NCBI GenBank assembly: GCA_016713875.1
Contig: JADJOI010000003.1
Coordinates: forward strand, 2,418,001 to 2,482,000
Direction of reading: 5' to 3'
Origin: Flavobacteriales bacterium
GTDB lineage: Bacteria; Bacteroidota; Bacteroidia; Flavobacteriales_F; PHOS-HE28
Length of the DNA stretch: 64,000 nucleotides
In this document: positions 26,564 to 35,142 of the stretch, piece by piece
Layout: the number at the start of each line of letters is the position of its first letter
Position numbering within the stretch: the stretch's first letter is position 1
The notes under the pieces: generated by a model
What the model saw: the letters and a program-made list of their open reading frames with translations, nothing else
What the model was told of the DNA's origin: nothing
Databases searched by the model: none
Program-made: the position numbers and the translations under genes

Positions 26564-27259
26564 CTATAGCAACGCCTGCGCTGGCACGTTCCCCACCACC
26601 ACCTTTCCGTCCAGCAGCTTGATCGTGCGTTGCGCGTAGCCTGCATCGCGCAGGCTGTGCGTGACGATGATGATCGTCGTTCCCGACTTGTTCAAGTCGG
26701 TGAGCAGGCCCATGACCTCCTCGCCCATGGCGCTGTCAAGGTTACCGGTAGGCTCGTCGGCGAGGATCAGCTTGGGGCTGTTCACCACGGCGCGAGCGAT
26801 CGCAACACGTTGTTGCTGGCCACCGCTCAGCTGTTGCGGGAAGTGCTTTGCGCGATGACCAATGTTCATGCGATCCATGGCGGCCTGCACCCGTTGCTTC
26901 CGCTCGGCCTTACCGAGGCTGGTGTAGATCAACGGCAGCTCGATGTTCTCGGCCACGGTCAGCTCATCGATCAGGTTGAAGCTCTGGAACACGAAGCCGA
27001 TGGTGTTCTTGCGCACCTCTGCCCGTTTGCGCTCGTTGTAGCCGCTCACGTCCTCTCCGTTCACGAAGTACTGGCCGTTGCTGGGCGAATCGAGCAGTCC
27101 GATGATGTTGAGCAGCGTGGACTTCCCGCAGCCGCTCGGTCCCATGATCGCCACGAACTCGCCCTGGGCGATGTCGATGCTGACCTGGTTGAGGGCGGTG
27201 GTCTCCACGGTATCCGTGCGGTAGATCTTCGAGAGGCTGGTGGTCTTCAGGAGGCTCAT
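26564..27259 (-). CDS. MacB/LolD-like ABC transporter ATP-binding protein
   Basis: 231 residues. Walker A GPSGCGKST near 40; Q-loop VFQSFNLIDELTVAEN; signature LSGGQQQRVAIARA; Walker B LILADEPTGNLDS; H-loop VTHS. The length and the LIDELTV segment are typical of the MacB/LolD/FtsE subfamily that energises FtsX-type permeases. It follows the adaptor gene (stop at 27296) with a 36-bp gap containing a 20-bp palindrome, and precedes two permease genes. It hydrolyses ATP at the inner membrane to drive the exporter. All catalytic motifs are present. Confidence 0.95.
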   Translation of the reverse strand: MSLLKTTSLSKIYRTDTVETTALNQVSIDIAQGEFVAIMGPSGCGKSTLLNIIGLLDSPSNGQYFVNGEDVSGYNERKRAEVRKNTIGFVFQSFNLIDELTVAENIELPLIYTSLGKAERKQRVQAAMDRMNIGHRAKHFPQQLSGGQQQRVAIARAVVNSPKLILADEPTGNLDSAMGEEVMGLLTDLNKSGTTIIIVTHSLRDAGYAQRTIKLLDGKVVVGNVPAQALL

Positions 27260-27275
27260 GGGATCGGATTTGTCG

Positions 27276-27295
27276 GGGCGGGAAATTTCCCGCCC
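27276..27295. promoter_or_regulatory. Perfect 20-bp palindrome between adaptor and ATPase genes
   Basis: GGGCGGGAAATTTCCCGCCC reads the same on both strands and sits directly next to the adaptor stop codon and 16 bp before the ATPase start. It could be an operator, an RNA hairpin limiting readthrough, or a short dispersed palindrome. There is no T-tract. Confidence 0.5.
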
Positions 27296-28543
27296 TTACT
27301 GTTGGATGATGAGTTCGTCCGCGTCATTGAATGCGGCATAGCGGCTCGTCACCACCCGTTCGCCGGGTTGAAGGCCCTCCAGCACTTCGTACACATCGGG
27401 GTTCTGGCGACCGAGCTTCACGTCGCGTTTGGTGGCGGTGCCTTCCGGATCCACCACGTAGACCCAGCCGCCGCCTGTGTCCTGGAAGAAGGGCCCGCGT
27501 GGCAGGAGCACCGCCTGCATGTCCTCGCTCAACTGGAGCCGCACCTGAAAGGTCTGGCCGCGGCGCACGGCGGGCTTGTCACCCACGAAGCGCATGTCCA
27601 CATCGAACTCGCCGTTGCTTACCTCGGGATACACCTTGAAGATCTCGATGGCATGTTCGCGTCCCGCATGCGTGAACGTGCCTCGCAGGCCGATGCTCAC
27701 GCGGCTCACATAATGCTCCGGTATCCGCGCGCGCACCTTGAAGCTCTCGAGCACATCGATCTGGGCGATGCGTTCGCCGCGCTGCCGGGTCTGGCCCAGC
27801 TCCACGTTCAACCCGCTGAGCTGCCCGTCGATGGGCGCCCGGATCACCAGGTTCTGCAGGTTGTCGCGCAGGAAGCGCAGGTTCTGCTGGATGAGCTCCA
27901 GGTTGCCGGTGATGGAGCCGAGCTGGCTGAGCCGGAAAAGCGAGTCGGCGCGCACATTGGCGGCCACGAGCTTGCGCTTCTCTCGCATGTACTCCAGGTT
28001 CTCACGATCGGCCATGTAGGTGTTCTGGGCGAGCAGTGAATCCCGGAGCAGTCGGTCGTTGACGTGCTGGTCGCGTTCGAGCCGCTTCAGGTCCTTGTCG
28101 AGGTTCAGCAGGTCATCGCGTAGGCGGGTGGTCTGCTGATCCATCGCCAGACGGGTGTTGCGCAGGTTGTTCTGCTGATCCAGCAGCTGTGCCTCCCGGT
28201 TGATGGCGTCCATGTGCAGCTGCGGATTGCTGAGCTCGATGAGGGGATCGCCCGCCTTCACGTGCGTACCGTCCTCCACGAAGCGGTGCTTCACGGTGCC
28301 TCCTTCAAGCGCGTCCAGGAAGACCGTCTGGATCGGCTGCACCGTGCCGGTGACGGGGATGAACTCCTTGAACAGCCCCTTCTCCACGGTTCCGATGCTG
28401 ACCTTGGCGGTCTCCACGCGGACCCTGCTGGTGGCGAACGAGCTGCTCCACAAGGCCAGGGCGACGAGGATCGCAACGGCCATTCCTCCGAAGGCGATCA
28501 GGCGTCTCCTCCGGGCCGGCCGGGGGTCGATGACACGGTCCAC
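27296..28543 (-). CDS. HlyD/MacA-like periplasmic adaptor (membrane-fusion) protein
   Basis: About 415 residues from a GTG at 28543 (VDRVIDPRPARRRR), the usual family start; a GTG 15 bp upstream is possible, and the longer open frame to 28810 is not credible. One N-terminal membrane segment (LIAFGGMAVAILVALALW), a barrel-sandwich (lipoyl) half VDALEGGTVKHRFVEDGTHVKAGDPL, a long coiled-coil hairpin (about 110-240: QLLDQQNNLRNTRLAMDQQTTRLRDDLLNLDKDLKRLERD), the return lipoyl half LVIRAPIDGQLSGL, and a beta-barrel. It bridges the ABC permeases and an outer-membrane channel. First gene of the operon. Confidence 0.88.
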   Translation of the reverse strand: MDRVIDPRPARRRRLIAFGGMAVAILVALALWSSSFATSRVRVETAKVSIGTVEKGLFKEFIPVTGTVQPIQTVFLDALEGGTVKHRFVEDGTHVKAGDPLIELSNPQLHMDAINREAQLLDQQNNLRNTRLAMDQQTTRLRDDLLNLDKDLKRLERDQHVNDRLLRDSLLAQNTYMADRENLEYMREKRKLVAANVRADSLFRLSQLGSITGNLELIQQNLRFLRDNLQNLVIRAPIDGQLSGLNVELGQTRQRGERIAQIDVLESFKVRARIPEHYVSRVSIGLRGTFTHAGREHAIEIFKVYPEVSNGEFDVDMRFVGDKPAVRRGQTFQVRLQLSEDMQAVLLPRGPFFQDTGGGWVYVVDPEGTATKRDVKLGRQNPDVYEVLEGLQPGERVVTSRYAAFNDADELIIQQ

Positions 28544-28792
28544 GGCCCGAAACTGCACGTTGCCCGGCTCCCGGGCCCACGCCAAGGGACGGACCGGTGG
28601 GCCGATGACCGGCAGGGACGAACAGGGAGCGTGTGGTCCCGGAAAGCCCCGACCAGCTTGACCATGGTGCCCATCGGCATCCAGGGCAACACGGTCCGGG
28701 CGGTCGGCCGTGATCGCGGTATCGGGGACCAGGAAGGCCCGATGGGAAAGACCTGCCGGGCAGGGGGCGCTTGCCGGGATCGGACTTCTGCC

Positions 28793-28800
28793 TACTTTCG
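28793..28800 (+). promoter_or_regulatory. Probable promoter of the RRM gene
   Basis: TACTTTCG resembles the Bacteroidota TAnnTTTG -7 element; a TTG at 28771-28773 is spaced like a -33 element (19 bases). It lies 80 bp before the RRM start codon, leaving a long leader that could be regulated by temperature or RNA structure. Confidence 0.4.
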
Positions 28801-28880
28801 TGCCGCCCAACGGCCGAAGTGTGCTTTGGCGAGACCACTACGGCACAGGCAAAGACCAACCAAACACGTCAGTAGAACGC

Positions 28881-29237
28881 ATGAACATTTACGTCGCCAA
28901 CGTCCCTTACTCTGTGAAGGACCAGGACCTCCGTGAGCTCTTCGAGCCTTACGGCGAGGTCACTTCGGCCAAGATCATCATGGACAAGGCCACCAACCGG
29001 AGCCGCGGCTTCGGTTTCGTGGAGATGTCCGATGACAACGCCGGCCGTCAGGCCATCGAGGCCACCAACGGCAAGAATTTCCACGGCCGTGACCTCGTGG
29101 TGAACGAGGCCCGCCCCCGTCCGGAGGGCGACCGCCCCTTCCGTGGAGGAGGTGGTGGCGACCGTGGCGGCTACCGCAACGACCGCGGCGGGTTCCGCGA
29201 CCGTGGCGAGCGCTCTTACCGCCGCGACGAGGAGTGA
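28881..29237 (+). CDS. RNA-binding protein with one RRM and an RGG-like tail
   Basis: 118 residues. RRM at 1-80: RNP2 IYVANVPYSV, RNP1 RGFGFVEM, and the loop KIIMDKATNRSRG. The tail from about 85 is glycine-arginine rich (RGGGGGDRGGYRNDRGG), as in Bacteroidota and cyanobacterial cold-induced RNA-binding proteins. It probably binds single-stranded RNA and may aid RNA folding in cold or stress. The ATG at 28881 is chosen because the RRM begins at once. A strong terminator follows 23 bp after the stop, so it is monocistronic. Confidence 0.93.
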   Translation: MNIYVANVPYSVKDQDLRELFEPYGEVTSAKIIMDKATNRSRGFGFVEMSDDNAGRQAIEATNGKNFHGRDLVVNEARPRPEGDRPFRGGGGGDRGGYRNDRGGFRDRGERSYRRDEE

Positions 29238-29260
29238 TCCATCCCCATTCCATCCAAGGG

Positions 29261-29284
29261 GCCCCGCTTCGGCGGGGCTCTTTC
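29261..29284 (+). terminator. Rho-independent terminator of the RRM gene
   Basis: Stem GCCCCGC (29261-29267), loop TTCG, stem GCGGGGC (29272-29278), then a TCTTTCG tail. The stable tetraloop and following T-rich tract are classic. Confidence 0.85.
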
Positions 29285-29370
29285 GTTCGTGCCCTGCTGG
29301 GTGCCTGTGAAAAGATGTTGATCTCGACCGGGGCCGCCGGCCCGCGCTCGGCCGCCATCGGGCATCCCGG

Positions 29371-29378
29371 TAGCTTTG
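29371..29378 (+). promoter_or_regulatory. Probable -7 promoter element of the beta-barrel receptor gene
   Basis: TAGCTTTG fits TAnnTTTG and ends only 5 bases before the ATG at 29384. Transcription would begin at or next to the start codon, giving a leaderless or near-leaderless mRNA. Confidence 0.5.
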
Positions 29379-29383
29379 CGCCC

Positions 29384-31876
29384 ATGTCCCTTCCCCCCCT
29401 CCGGGCCCTGCTCCTGGTGGCCGTCATCGCGCCGCTCACGGTGCTGATGGCCCAGCGCCCCGGCAGTGGCGGGCGACCGGTGAACGGCCGGATCTACGGC
29501 AAGGTGATCGATGCGGCCAGCAGCAAAGGGGCGGAATTCGCCACGGTGACCCTGTTCGCCGGCGGGCGAGACAGCGTGATCACCGGCACCATGGTACGCG
29601 GCAACGGCGATTTCCTGCTGGAGCCGGTGCCCGGCGGACGCTACCGCCTTCAGGTGAGCTTCCTGGGCTACCGCGCCATCGAGCAGGCCGTGGAAGTGAC
29701 CCGCGAAAAGCCTGAGGTCGATCTGGGCAACCTGAAGTTGGAGGCGGATGCCGGAGTGCTGCAGGAGGCCACGGTGGTGCGCGAGAAGAGCCCGATGCAG
29801 ATGCTGGTGGACTGCAGGGTGTTCAACGTGGACAAGGATCTGGCGGCACGCGGCGGATCGGGGGTGGACGTGATGAAGAACGTGCCCGGCCTGAGCGTGG
29901 ACGTGGAGGGCAACGTGGAGATGCGGGGTGCCCGCCCGCAGATCCTGGTGGACGGACGCCCTTCATCGCTCACGCTGGAGCAGATCCCTGCGGAGGAGAT
30001 CGAACGGGTGGAGGTGATCACCAACCCCTCGGTGATCTTCGACGCCAACAGCACCGGAGGCATCATCAACGTGGTGCTGAAGAAGAGCACCAAGCCCGGC
30101 TACAGCGGGCAGCTCCAGGCCGGGCTGGGCACGAACGACCGGTACCAGGCCGGCGGCAACATCAACCTGCGCGAAGGCCGCTGGGGCTTCACCCTCAGCG
30201 CCAATTACAACGACGGCACCAACGTCACCGACGGGCTCACGCTCCGCACCGACCTGGCCCAAGGCCTGCCGACAGGCACGTTCGAGCAGGACACGGACAG
30301 CCGGTCGGGACGGCGCATGTTCGGCGGTCGCTTCGGTGTGGATGTGCAGGTGAGCAACCGCAGCGTGCTGTCCGTGTCGCAGGGCGTCCGGTTCCACGAC
30401 ATGTCGGGCCGCGAGCGCCAGGCCTTCGAGAGCCGCACGGCGACCGGCCAGGTCAGCTCAGCGGGCACGCAGGTGAACGACTCGGAGAGCGACACGCGAA
30501 GCCTGACCTCACAATTGGCCTTCCGGCACAAGGGCCCCAAGGAGGGCAAGGAATGGTCGGTGGACCTCACCTATAACCGGTGGGACCGCGACAGTGAGTC
30601 ACGGTTCGACCTGCGGCGCTTCATCGCCGATGGCGGGCCCGACACCACCACGCCGCGCATCCAGGACAACCTGGGCGGGTCGTACTACGACCAATGGTCC
30701 TTCCAGTTCGACATGGCGGATCCGCTCAGCGAACGCAGCAAGCTGGAGTACGGCGTGAAGAGCAACCTGAAGTGGGACCGCACCTGGCTGGACGTGCTGC
30801 TGACGACGCCGCAGGCGCCCACGGGCGAGCTCGACAGTGCGCTCACGAACGACTACCGCATCACCGACCTGATCAACGCGGCCTACGTGAACTGGACGCG
30901 CACGCTCACCGAGCGCTGGAGCCTGCAGGCGGGGCTGCGCTTCGAGCAGACCTGGTTCGAGACGGCACTGATCGGCAAGGACCAGGTGTTCAGCTACAAA
31001 TACCCCGATGGCGGGCAGGACCTGCTGAAGGCGCTGTTCCCGGCGGTGTACCTGGTGCATCGCTGGCCCGGAACCCTGCGCGAACTGCAGGTGAACTTCT
31101 CGCGAAAGATCGACCGGCCGCGCTTCTGGCAGATCATGCCCTTCATCATGTTCAGCGACGCCCGCAACGTGCGCATCGGCAACCCGGGTCTTGCCCCGGA
31201 GATGAACAACCTGGCCGAGGTGAACCACCTGCTCCCCTTCTGGAAGGGGAAGGCCAGCTGGCTCACCAGCGCCTTCGGTCGCTACACCGAGGATGTGATC
31301 ACGGGCTACAGCACCCCGCTGGCCACGGACAGCACCGTGCTGCTGAACACCTTTGTGAACGGCAGCCACAGCGTCACGGCCGGTTGGGAGAACGTGCTGA
31401 AGGTGGAACCGGTGCGGGGCCTTCAGTTCACACTGAGCGGCACCGCGCAGTACCTGGATGTGGCGCTCTCGTCCGTGAACGGCGGCGAGCGCAACCAGGG
31501 CTTTCTGTGGAACGCCAAGCTGCTGGTGAACTACCGACTGCCCAAGGACTGGTCCGTCCAGGTGAACGGCGAGTACGAAGGGCCGCGGATCCAGCCGCAG
31601 GGGCGCACCCTGGAACAGTACGGCGTGGACCTCTCGGTGGGCAAGGACATCACGCGCCGGTTGAACGCCGTGGTGTCGGTGAACGACGTGTTCTTCACGC
31701 GGCGCTGGGGCAACACGGTGGAGACGGCCTCCTTCGAGCAGGAGAGCTATCGTCGCCGCGAGATGCGCTTCGTGCGCTTCACCCTCACCTGGAAGTTCGG
31801 CGAGCAGAACAGCTCGTTCTTCCGACGCAGGCAGCCGCAGCGAGATGCGAACGACGGCGGTGGCATGGAGATGTAG
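29384..31876 (+). CDS. Outer-membrane beta-barrel / TonB-dependent receptor-like protein
   Basis: 830 residues from the ATG at 29384 with a signal peptide (MSLPPLRALLLVAVIAPLTVLMA). A CarboxypepD_reg/plug-associated domain at about 30-110 (GRIYGKVIDAASSKGAEFATVTLF, GRYRLQVSFLGYR), a TonB plug (MKNVPGLSVDVEGNVEMRGARPQILVDGRP, EEIERVEVITNPS) and a long OMP_b-brl_3 barrel ending in aromatic FTLTWKFGEQNSSFF. There is no canonical TonB box after the signal, as often in this subfamily. It probably imports a large or complex ligand. It converges with the HmuY-like gene; no terminator is seen between their stops (31876 and 31882). Confidence 0.88.
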   Translation: MSLPPLRALLLVAVIAPLTVLMAQRPGSGGRPVNGRIYGKVIDAASSKGAEFATVTLFAGGRDSVITGTMVRGNGDFLLEPVPGGRYRLQVSFLGYRAIEQAVEVTREKPEVDLGNLKLEADAGVLQEATVVREKSPMQMLVDCRVFNVDKDLAARGGSGVDVMKNVPGLSVDVEGNVEMRGARPQILVDGRPSSLTLEQIPAEEIERVEVITNPSVIFDANSTGGIINVVLKKSTKPGYSGQLQAGLGTNDRYQAGGNINLREGRWGFTLSANYNDGTNVTDGLTLRTDLAQGLPTGTFEQDTDSRSGRRMFGGRFGVDVQVSNRSVLSVSQGVRFHDMSGRERQAFESRTATGQVSSAGTQVNDSESDTRSLTSQLAFRHKGPKEGKEWSVDLTYNRWDRDSESRFDLRRFIADGGPDTTTPRIQDNLGGSYYDQWSFQFDMADPLSERSKLEYGVKSNLKWDRTWLDVLLTTPQAPTGELDSALTNDYRITDLINAAYVNWTRTLTERWSLQAGLRFEQTWFETALIGKDQVFSYKYPDGGQDLLKALFPAVYLVHRWPGTLRELQVNFSRKIDRPRFWQIMPFIMFSDARNVRIGNPGLAPEMNNLAEVNHLLPFWKGKASWLTSAFGRYTEDVITGYSTPLATDSTVLLNTFVNGSHSVTAGWENVLKVEPVRGLQFTLSGTAQYLDVALSSVNGGERNQGFLWNAKLLVNYRLPKDWSVQVNGEYEGPRIQPQGRTLEQYGVDLSVGKDITRRLNAVVSVNDVFFTRRWGNTVETASFEQESYRRREMRFVRFTLTWKFGEQNSSFFRRRQPQRDANDGGGMEM

Positions 31877-31881
31877 GTGCG

Positions 31882-32844
31882 CTAGAGCTCCCGCACCTCC
31901 CAGGTGGGGCAGCCCACCGTGCCCATGTCGTCATAGAAATCCAGGAAGTGCAGCTTGTGGAACAGGCCCTGCGCGTCGTGGATGATGTACACGATGGTGG
32001 GGTCCACCGTGTAGACACCATTGTCGAACGAGTAGGTCTTCCAATCGAACCCGATGGCATCGCGGGCGGTGCTGAAGGGATGCTGCATCGTGTCCGCCAG
32101 GCTCACTGCGGCCATGTCGGCACCGGTGATGCGCGCTACACGGACCCCGGGCGGCGTGAGGATCCCCGTGACGATGTAGGGGATGAAGGGCTCGTGGAAC
32201 TGGTGCGTGTACTGCGTGAAGACCATGTCCCAGCTGCCCGTGGTCGGCTCGACATCCACGGGCCCCGTGGCAAAGCTGAACATGGTGGAGGCGGAGGCAC
32301 CGGACTTGGCCAGGGTGTGCTCCTGAACCCCGGAGCCATCCAGCGCGGCCGTGCGGAACACGTAGGCCGTGGTGGTGACCTGCAGGAGCTGCAGTTTGCG
32401 GACGCCCAGGTGGGCGCCGAAGGCGTTGTACCCGAGATCGATGAGGTGGATGTCCTGCGCCCCGCGCCAGTCACCGATCGCCGTGCTGTCCGGATGCCCG
32501 CTGGGCGCGTCGATGCGGCGGCCCAGCGACATGCCCGCGGTGTCGGCCGGTGCGGCCATGTCGCCCGCACCGACGGACCAGGCGGTCATCAGGCGGCTTC
32601 CGTTCAGCCACACCCGCCAGGTGTCCGGTCCGCTCTCGAAGGCCAGGTCCCAGGCGGTCTTCGGATTGCTGCGCACCACGCTGCGCGTGGACACGTCCAC
32701 CCACAGCTGGTCCTGGTAGCCGCTCCCCATGCAGAGCTGCACCTGCTGGGCCTCACCGCGCGGGCGCGCGGGTATGGGCAACTCCTCCTTCAGGCAGCCG
32801 GTGAGCAGCAGGAAGGAGAGCGGGAGCAGGGCGGTGGCACGCAT
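31882..32844 (-). CDS. HmuY-like lipoprotein
   Basis: 320 residues. Lipoprotein signal MRATALLPLSFLLLTGC, with Cys17 as the lipid site. The HmuY pattern is the order TAWDLAFESG, GFDWKTYSF and YIIHDAQGLFHKLHFLDFYDD, the last being the conserved HmuY C-terminal strand pair. HmuY proteins bind haem or related tetrapyrroles on the outer surface and pass them to a TonB receptor. It follows the TonB receptor gene by 2 bp (stop 32847), confirming a shared operon. Haem ligands (usually His or Met) were not assigned. Confidence 0.8.
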   Translation of the reverse strand: MRATALLPLSFLLLTGCLKEELPIPARPRGEAQQVQLCMGSGYQDQLWVDVSTRSVVRSNPKTAWDLAFESGPDTWRVWLNGSRLMTAWSVGAGDMAAPADTAGMSLGRRIDAPSGHPDSTAIGDWRGAQDIHLIDLGYNAFGAHLGVRKLQLLQVTTTAYVFRTAALDGSGVQEHTLAKSGASASTMFSFATGPVDVEPTTGSWDMVFTQYTHQFHEPFIPYIVTGILTPPGVRVARITGADMAAVSLADTMQHPFSTARDAIGFDWKTYSFDNGVYTVDPTIVYIIHDAQGLFHKLHFLDFYDDMGTVGCPTWEVREL

Positions 32845-32846
32845 GA

Positions 32847-35075
32847 TCAGGATCGCTTGCGCAGTTCAACATCGAGGCGCAGGAACCAGGTGCGCCCGGT
32901 GGTCATCGGCACGGCATTGGACCCGGCGGAATGCGCGCCCTCCGCCATGGTGGCCGCCAGGTTGCGCACATCGAACAGGTCCTTGCAACCCACCGTAAGA
33001 CCGAGGCGGCGATCAAGGAAGGACTTGGTGAGGGTGGCATCCGCCAAGTGGTAAGCGCTGATGGTGCCGCGGGTCACACTGCCCTCGGCATCGGCGATGT
33101 AGTTGGCCAGCTCACCCTGGTACTTGTAGAAGAGCGAGGCGCTGAGCCCGATCCGGCGATGATCCCATGTGGCCGAGGCACGCGCCTCGGGGCTCCATAG
33201 GGCGGCCGGTGACACCGCGTCCGCGCGACCCGTGATGGACCCGCCGGTGGTGAACGCCCATCGTCCATTGTCCCAACCTGCGCCCAGGGTGCCCCCATAG
33301 GTGCGCAGCGACCCGATGTTCACATAGGTGTACCGTGCGCCGCTCACCTGGGCCAGGCTGATGAGGTCCTCCACATAGTTGTGGAAGGCCGAGAGCTCGG
33401 CCGTCCAGGTGCCGCGCTCCTGTTGCGCCCGGTAGGTGAGGCCGGCGCTGCCGTGGTGCGCGCGTTCCGGTCGCAGCTCGGGGTTGCCCACGATGTCATG
33501 GTTCACGTCCACGAAGTAGAGGTGCAGTTCCTTCAGGGACGGGGCACGGAAGCCACGTGCATAGGCAGCACGCACGGTGAGCGCGGGCGTCGCCGCCCAA
33601 CGAAGGTTCAATGACGGGATCAGCGGGGCCTCAAAGCGCGTGTTGAAGGCATAGCGCAGACCCGGCCGCAGCGTCAGCCTGCTCCACGGACGCAGCTCCA
33701 TGCTGGCGAAGGCCGCCAGGTCGCTGATGGTCTCACCGTCGCCGGCCATGCGGTCCCCACTGCCGGTCTCGTGGTTGAGGTCGGTGCCCACTTCCCAGGA
33801 CAGCCAAGCGCTATCGGGTGCCGATGCCCAGGTGGCGCGCAGGTTGGTGAGGGTGAAGCGTGAGGTGTCCTGGGTGCCGGACGTGGTCACCAGCTGCTCG
33901 CTGAGGTCGGTGAGGTCGCGGAACCACGTGTTGCGGATGCGGCGGTAGCGCTGGTGGGCGAGCAGGGCATTGAAGCGGCGGCCCTGGCCGAGACGCCCCT
34001 CCACGAAGACCGCATTGTCCAGTCGGTGCGTGAGGAATTGCTCGTCGAAGGCGGTCTCGTGATAAGGTGCGCGCGGCCTTCCCCTGTTGGTGATGCGGTC
34101 CTGGAACACCTCGCCCTTGTAGCCCAGGTCCCAGCGGTCGCCACGCCAGCGGTGATTGAGGCGCGCGAAGAGCTGCTCACGCGGCTTCCACTGCTGATGG
34201 CGCGTGCTGTCGGCCAGGGTGGGTGTGGGGTCGTACCAGCCGCCGGTGGCCGGGTCCCAGCCGGCGAAGGCATTGCGGCCGCCGGTGAGCACCAGGTCGT
34301 GGCGACCGAGGCGCGAGGTGGCGGTACCCGTGAGGTTGAGGCGTCCGATGTGCTCGGCGTAGGCCGTGGCCTTGGCGCTGGCGCGGTCGTTGGAGCGTTT
34401 ACGGGTGATGAGGTTGATGGTGCCCGCCAGAGCGTTGGTGCCGTAGTTCACGCTGAGCGGGCCCTCGACCACTTCCACGCGTTCGATGCCCGTGAGGTCG
34501 AGCTGCGCGAGGTCGAGGTTGCCATCCTGTCGACCGATCACGGGCACCCCGTCCACCAGCACCTTCACGTTCTCGCCCCCCAGACCCTGCATGCTCACCG
34601 CGGTGCCGAGGATGTTGTCCTGACCGAGCCTCACGGTGAGCTCATTGCGCAGGGCATCACCGAGGCTGTTGGCGGCCATACGATCGAGCCTGCCGCGGTC
34701 GATCACGCGCACTCGATGCACGGCGTTCTCCGCCATGTTGGCCCCATACTGCCCGGTGACCACCAGTTCGGGCATGTTGATCGAGGTCGGGCTGAGGCGC
34801 AGCACGTGGGGGCCTGCACCGAGCAGGGTGTCCTCAAGGACCGAGAATCCCATCATCCTGACGGTAAGGACCAGGGGTCGGCCCGGGTCCGCCGGCAGGG
34901 TCAAGGCGCCGCGGTCATCGGTCTGCGCCGTGATGGCCTCACCGTGTGGCCACCACGTCACGGTCGCGAAGGGCACCGCCGCACCGTTCTCCGCCCTGCA
35001 CTGCACGCGCACCTGGGCGGAGAGCACGGACGGAAGGGCGGCGATCGTGAAGAGGAAGAGCCGGACGGCACCCAT
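32847..35075 (-). CDS. TonB-dependent receptor (haem/iron uptake type)
   Basis: 742 residues from the ATG at 35075, chosen because it opens a signal peptide (MGAVRLFLFTIAALPSVLSA) and a CCTTTG element lies just upstream inside the longer frame. It has a short carboxypeptidase-regulatory segment, the plug (VHRVRVIDRGRLDRMAANSLGDALRNELTV, VLVDGVPVIGRQDGN, GIERVEVVEGPLSVNYGTNAL), and a 22-strand barrel including the C-terminal GCKDLFDVRN and final FLRLDVELRKRS. It lies between two HmuY-like genes, the classic HmuR-HmuY neighbourhood, so haem or porphyrin uptake is the likely role. Confidence 0.88.
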   Translation of the reverse strand: MGAVRLFLFTIAALPSVLSAQVRVQCRAENGAAVPFATVTWWPHGEAITAQTDDRGALTLPADPGRPLVLTVRMMGFSVLEDTLLGAGPHVLRLSPTSINMPELVVTGQYGANMAENAVHRVRVIDRGRLDRMAANSLGDALRNELTVRLGQDNILGTAVSMQGLGGENVKVLVDGVPVIGRQDGNLDLAQLDLTGIERVEVVEGPLSVNYGTNALAGTINLITRKRSNDRASAKATAYAEHIGRLNLTGTATSRLGRHDLVLTGGRNAFAGWDPATGGWYDPTPTLADSTRHQQWKPREQLFARLNHRWRGDRWDLGYKGEVFQDRITNRGRPRAPYHETAFDEQFLTHRLDNAVFVEGRLGQGRRFNALLAHQRYRRIRNTWFRDLTDLSEQLVTTSGTQDTSRFTLTNLRATWASAPDSAWLSWEVGTDLNHETGSGDRMAGDGETISDLAAFASMELRPWSRLTLRPGLRYAFNTRFEAPLIPSLNLRWAATPALTVRAAYARGFRAPSLKELHLYFVDVNHDIVGNPELRPERAHHGSAGLTYRAQQERGTWTAELSAFHNYVEDLISLAQVSGARYTYVNIGSLRTYGGTLGAGWDNGRWAFTTGGSITGRADAVSPAALWSPEARASATWDHRRIGLSASLFYKYQGELANYIADAEGSVTRGTISAYHLADATLTKSFLDRRLGLTVGCKDLFDVRNLAATMAEGAHSAGSNAVPMTTGRTWFLRLDVELRKRS

Positions 35076-35142
35076 CGGGAAAAGCTCCGCAAAGGACCGC
35101 ACGCGTGCGCGGGTGCACGGTCACGGTCGCGTCAGGAGTGGA

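Noticed and set aside
28544..28810. Longer start for the HlyD-like adaptor
   Set aside because: The extra residues are arginine/proline rich and include the intergenic region; family members start near VDRVIDPR.
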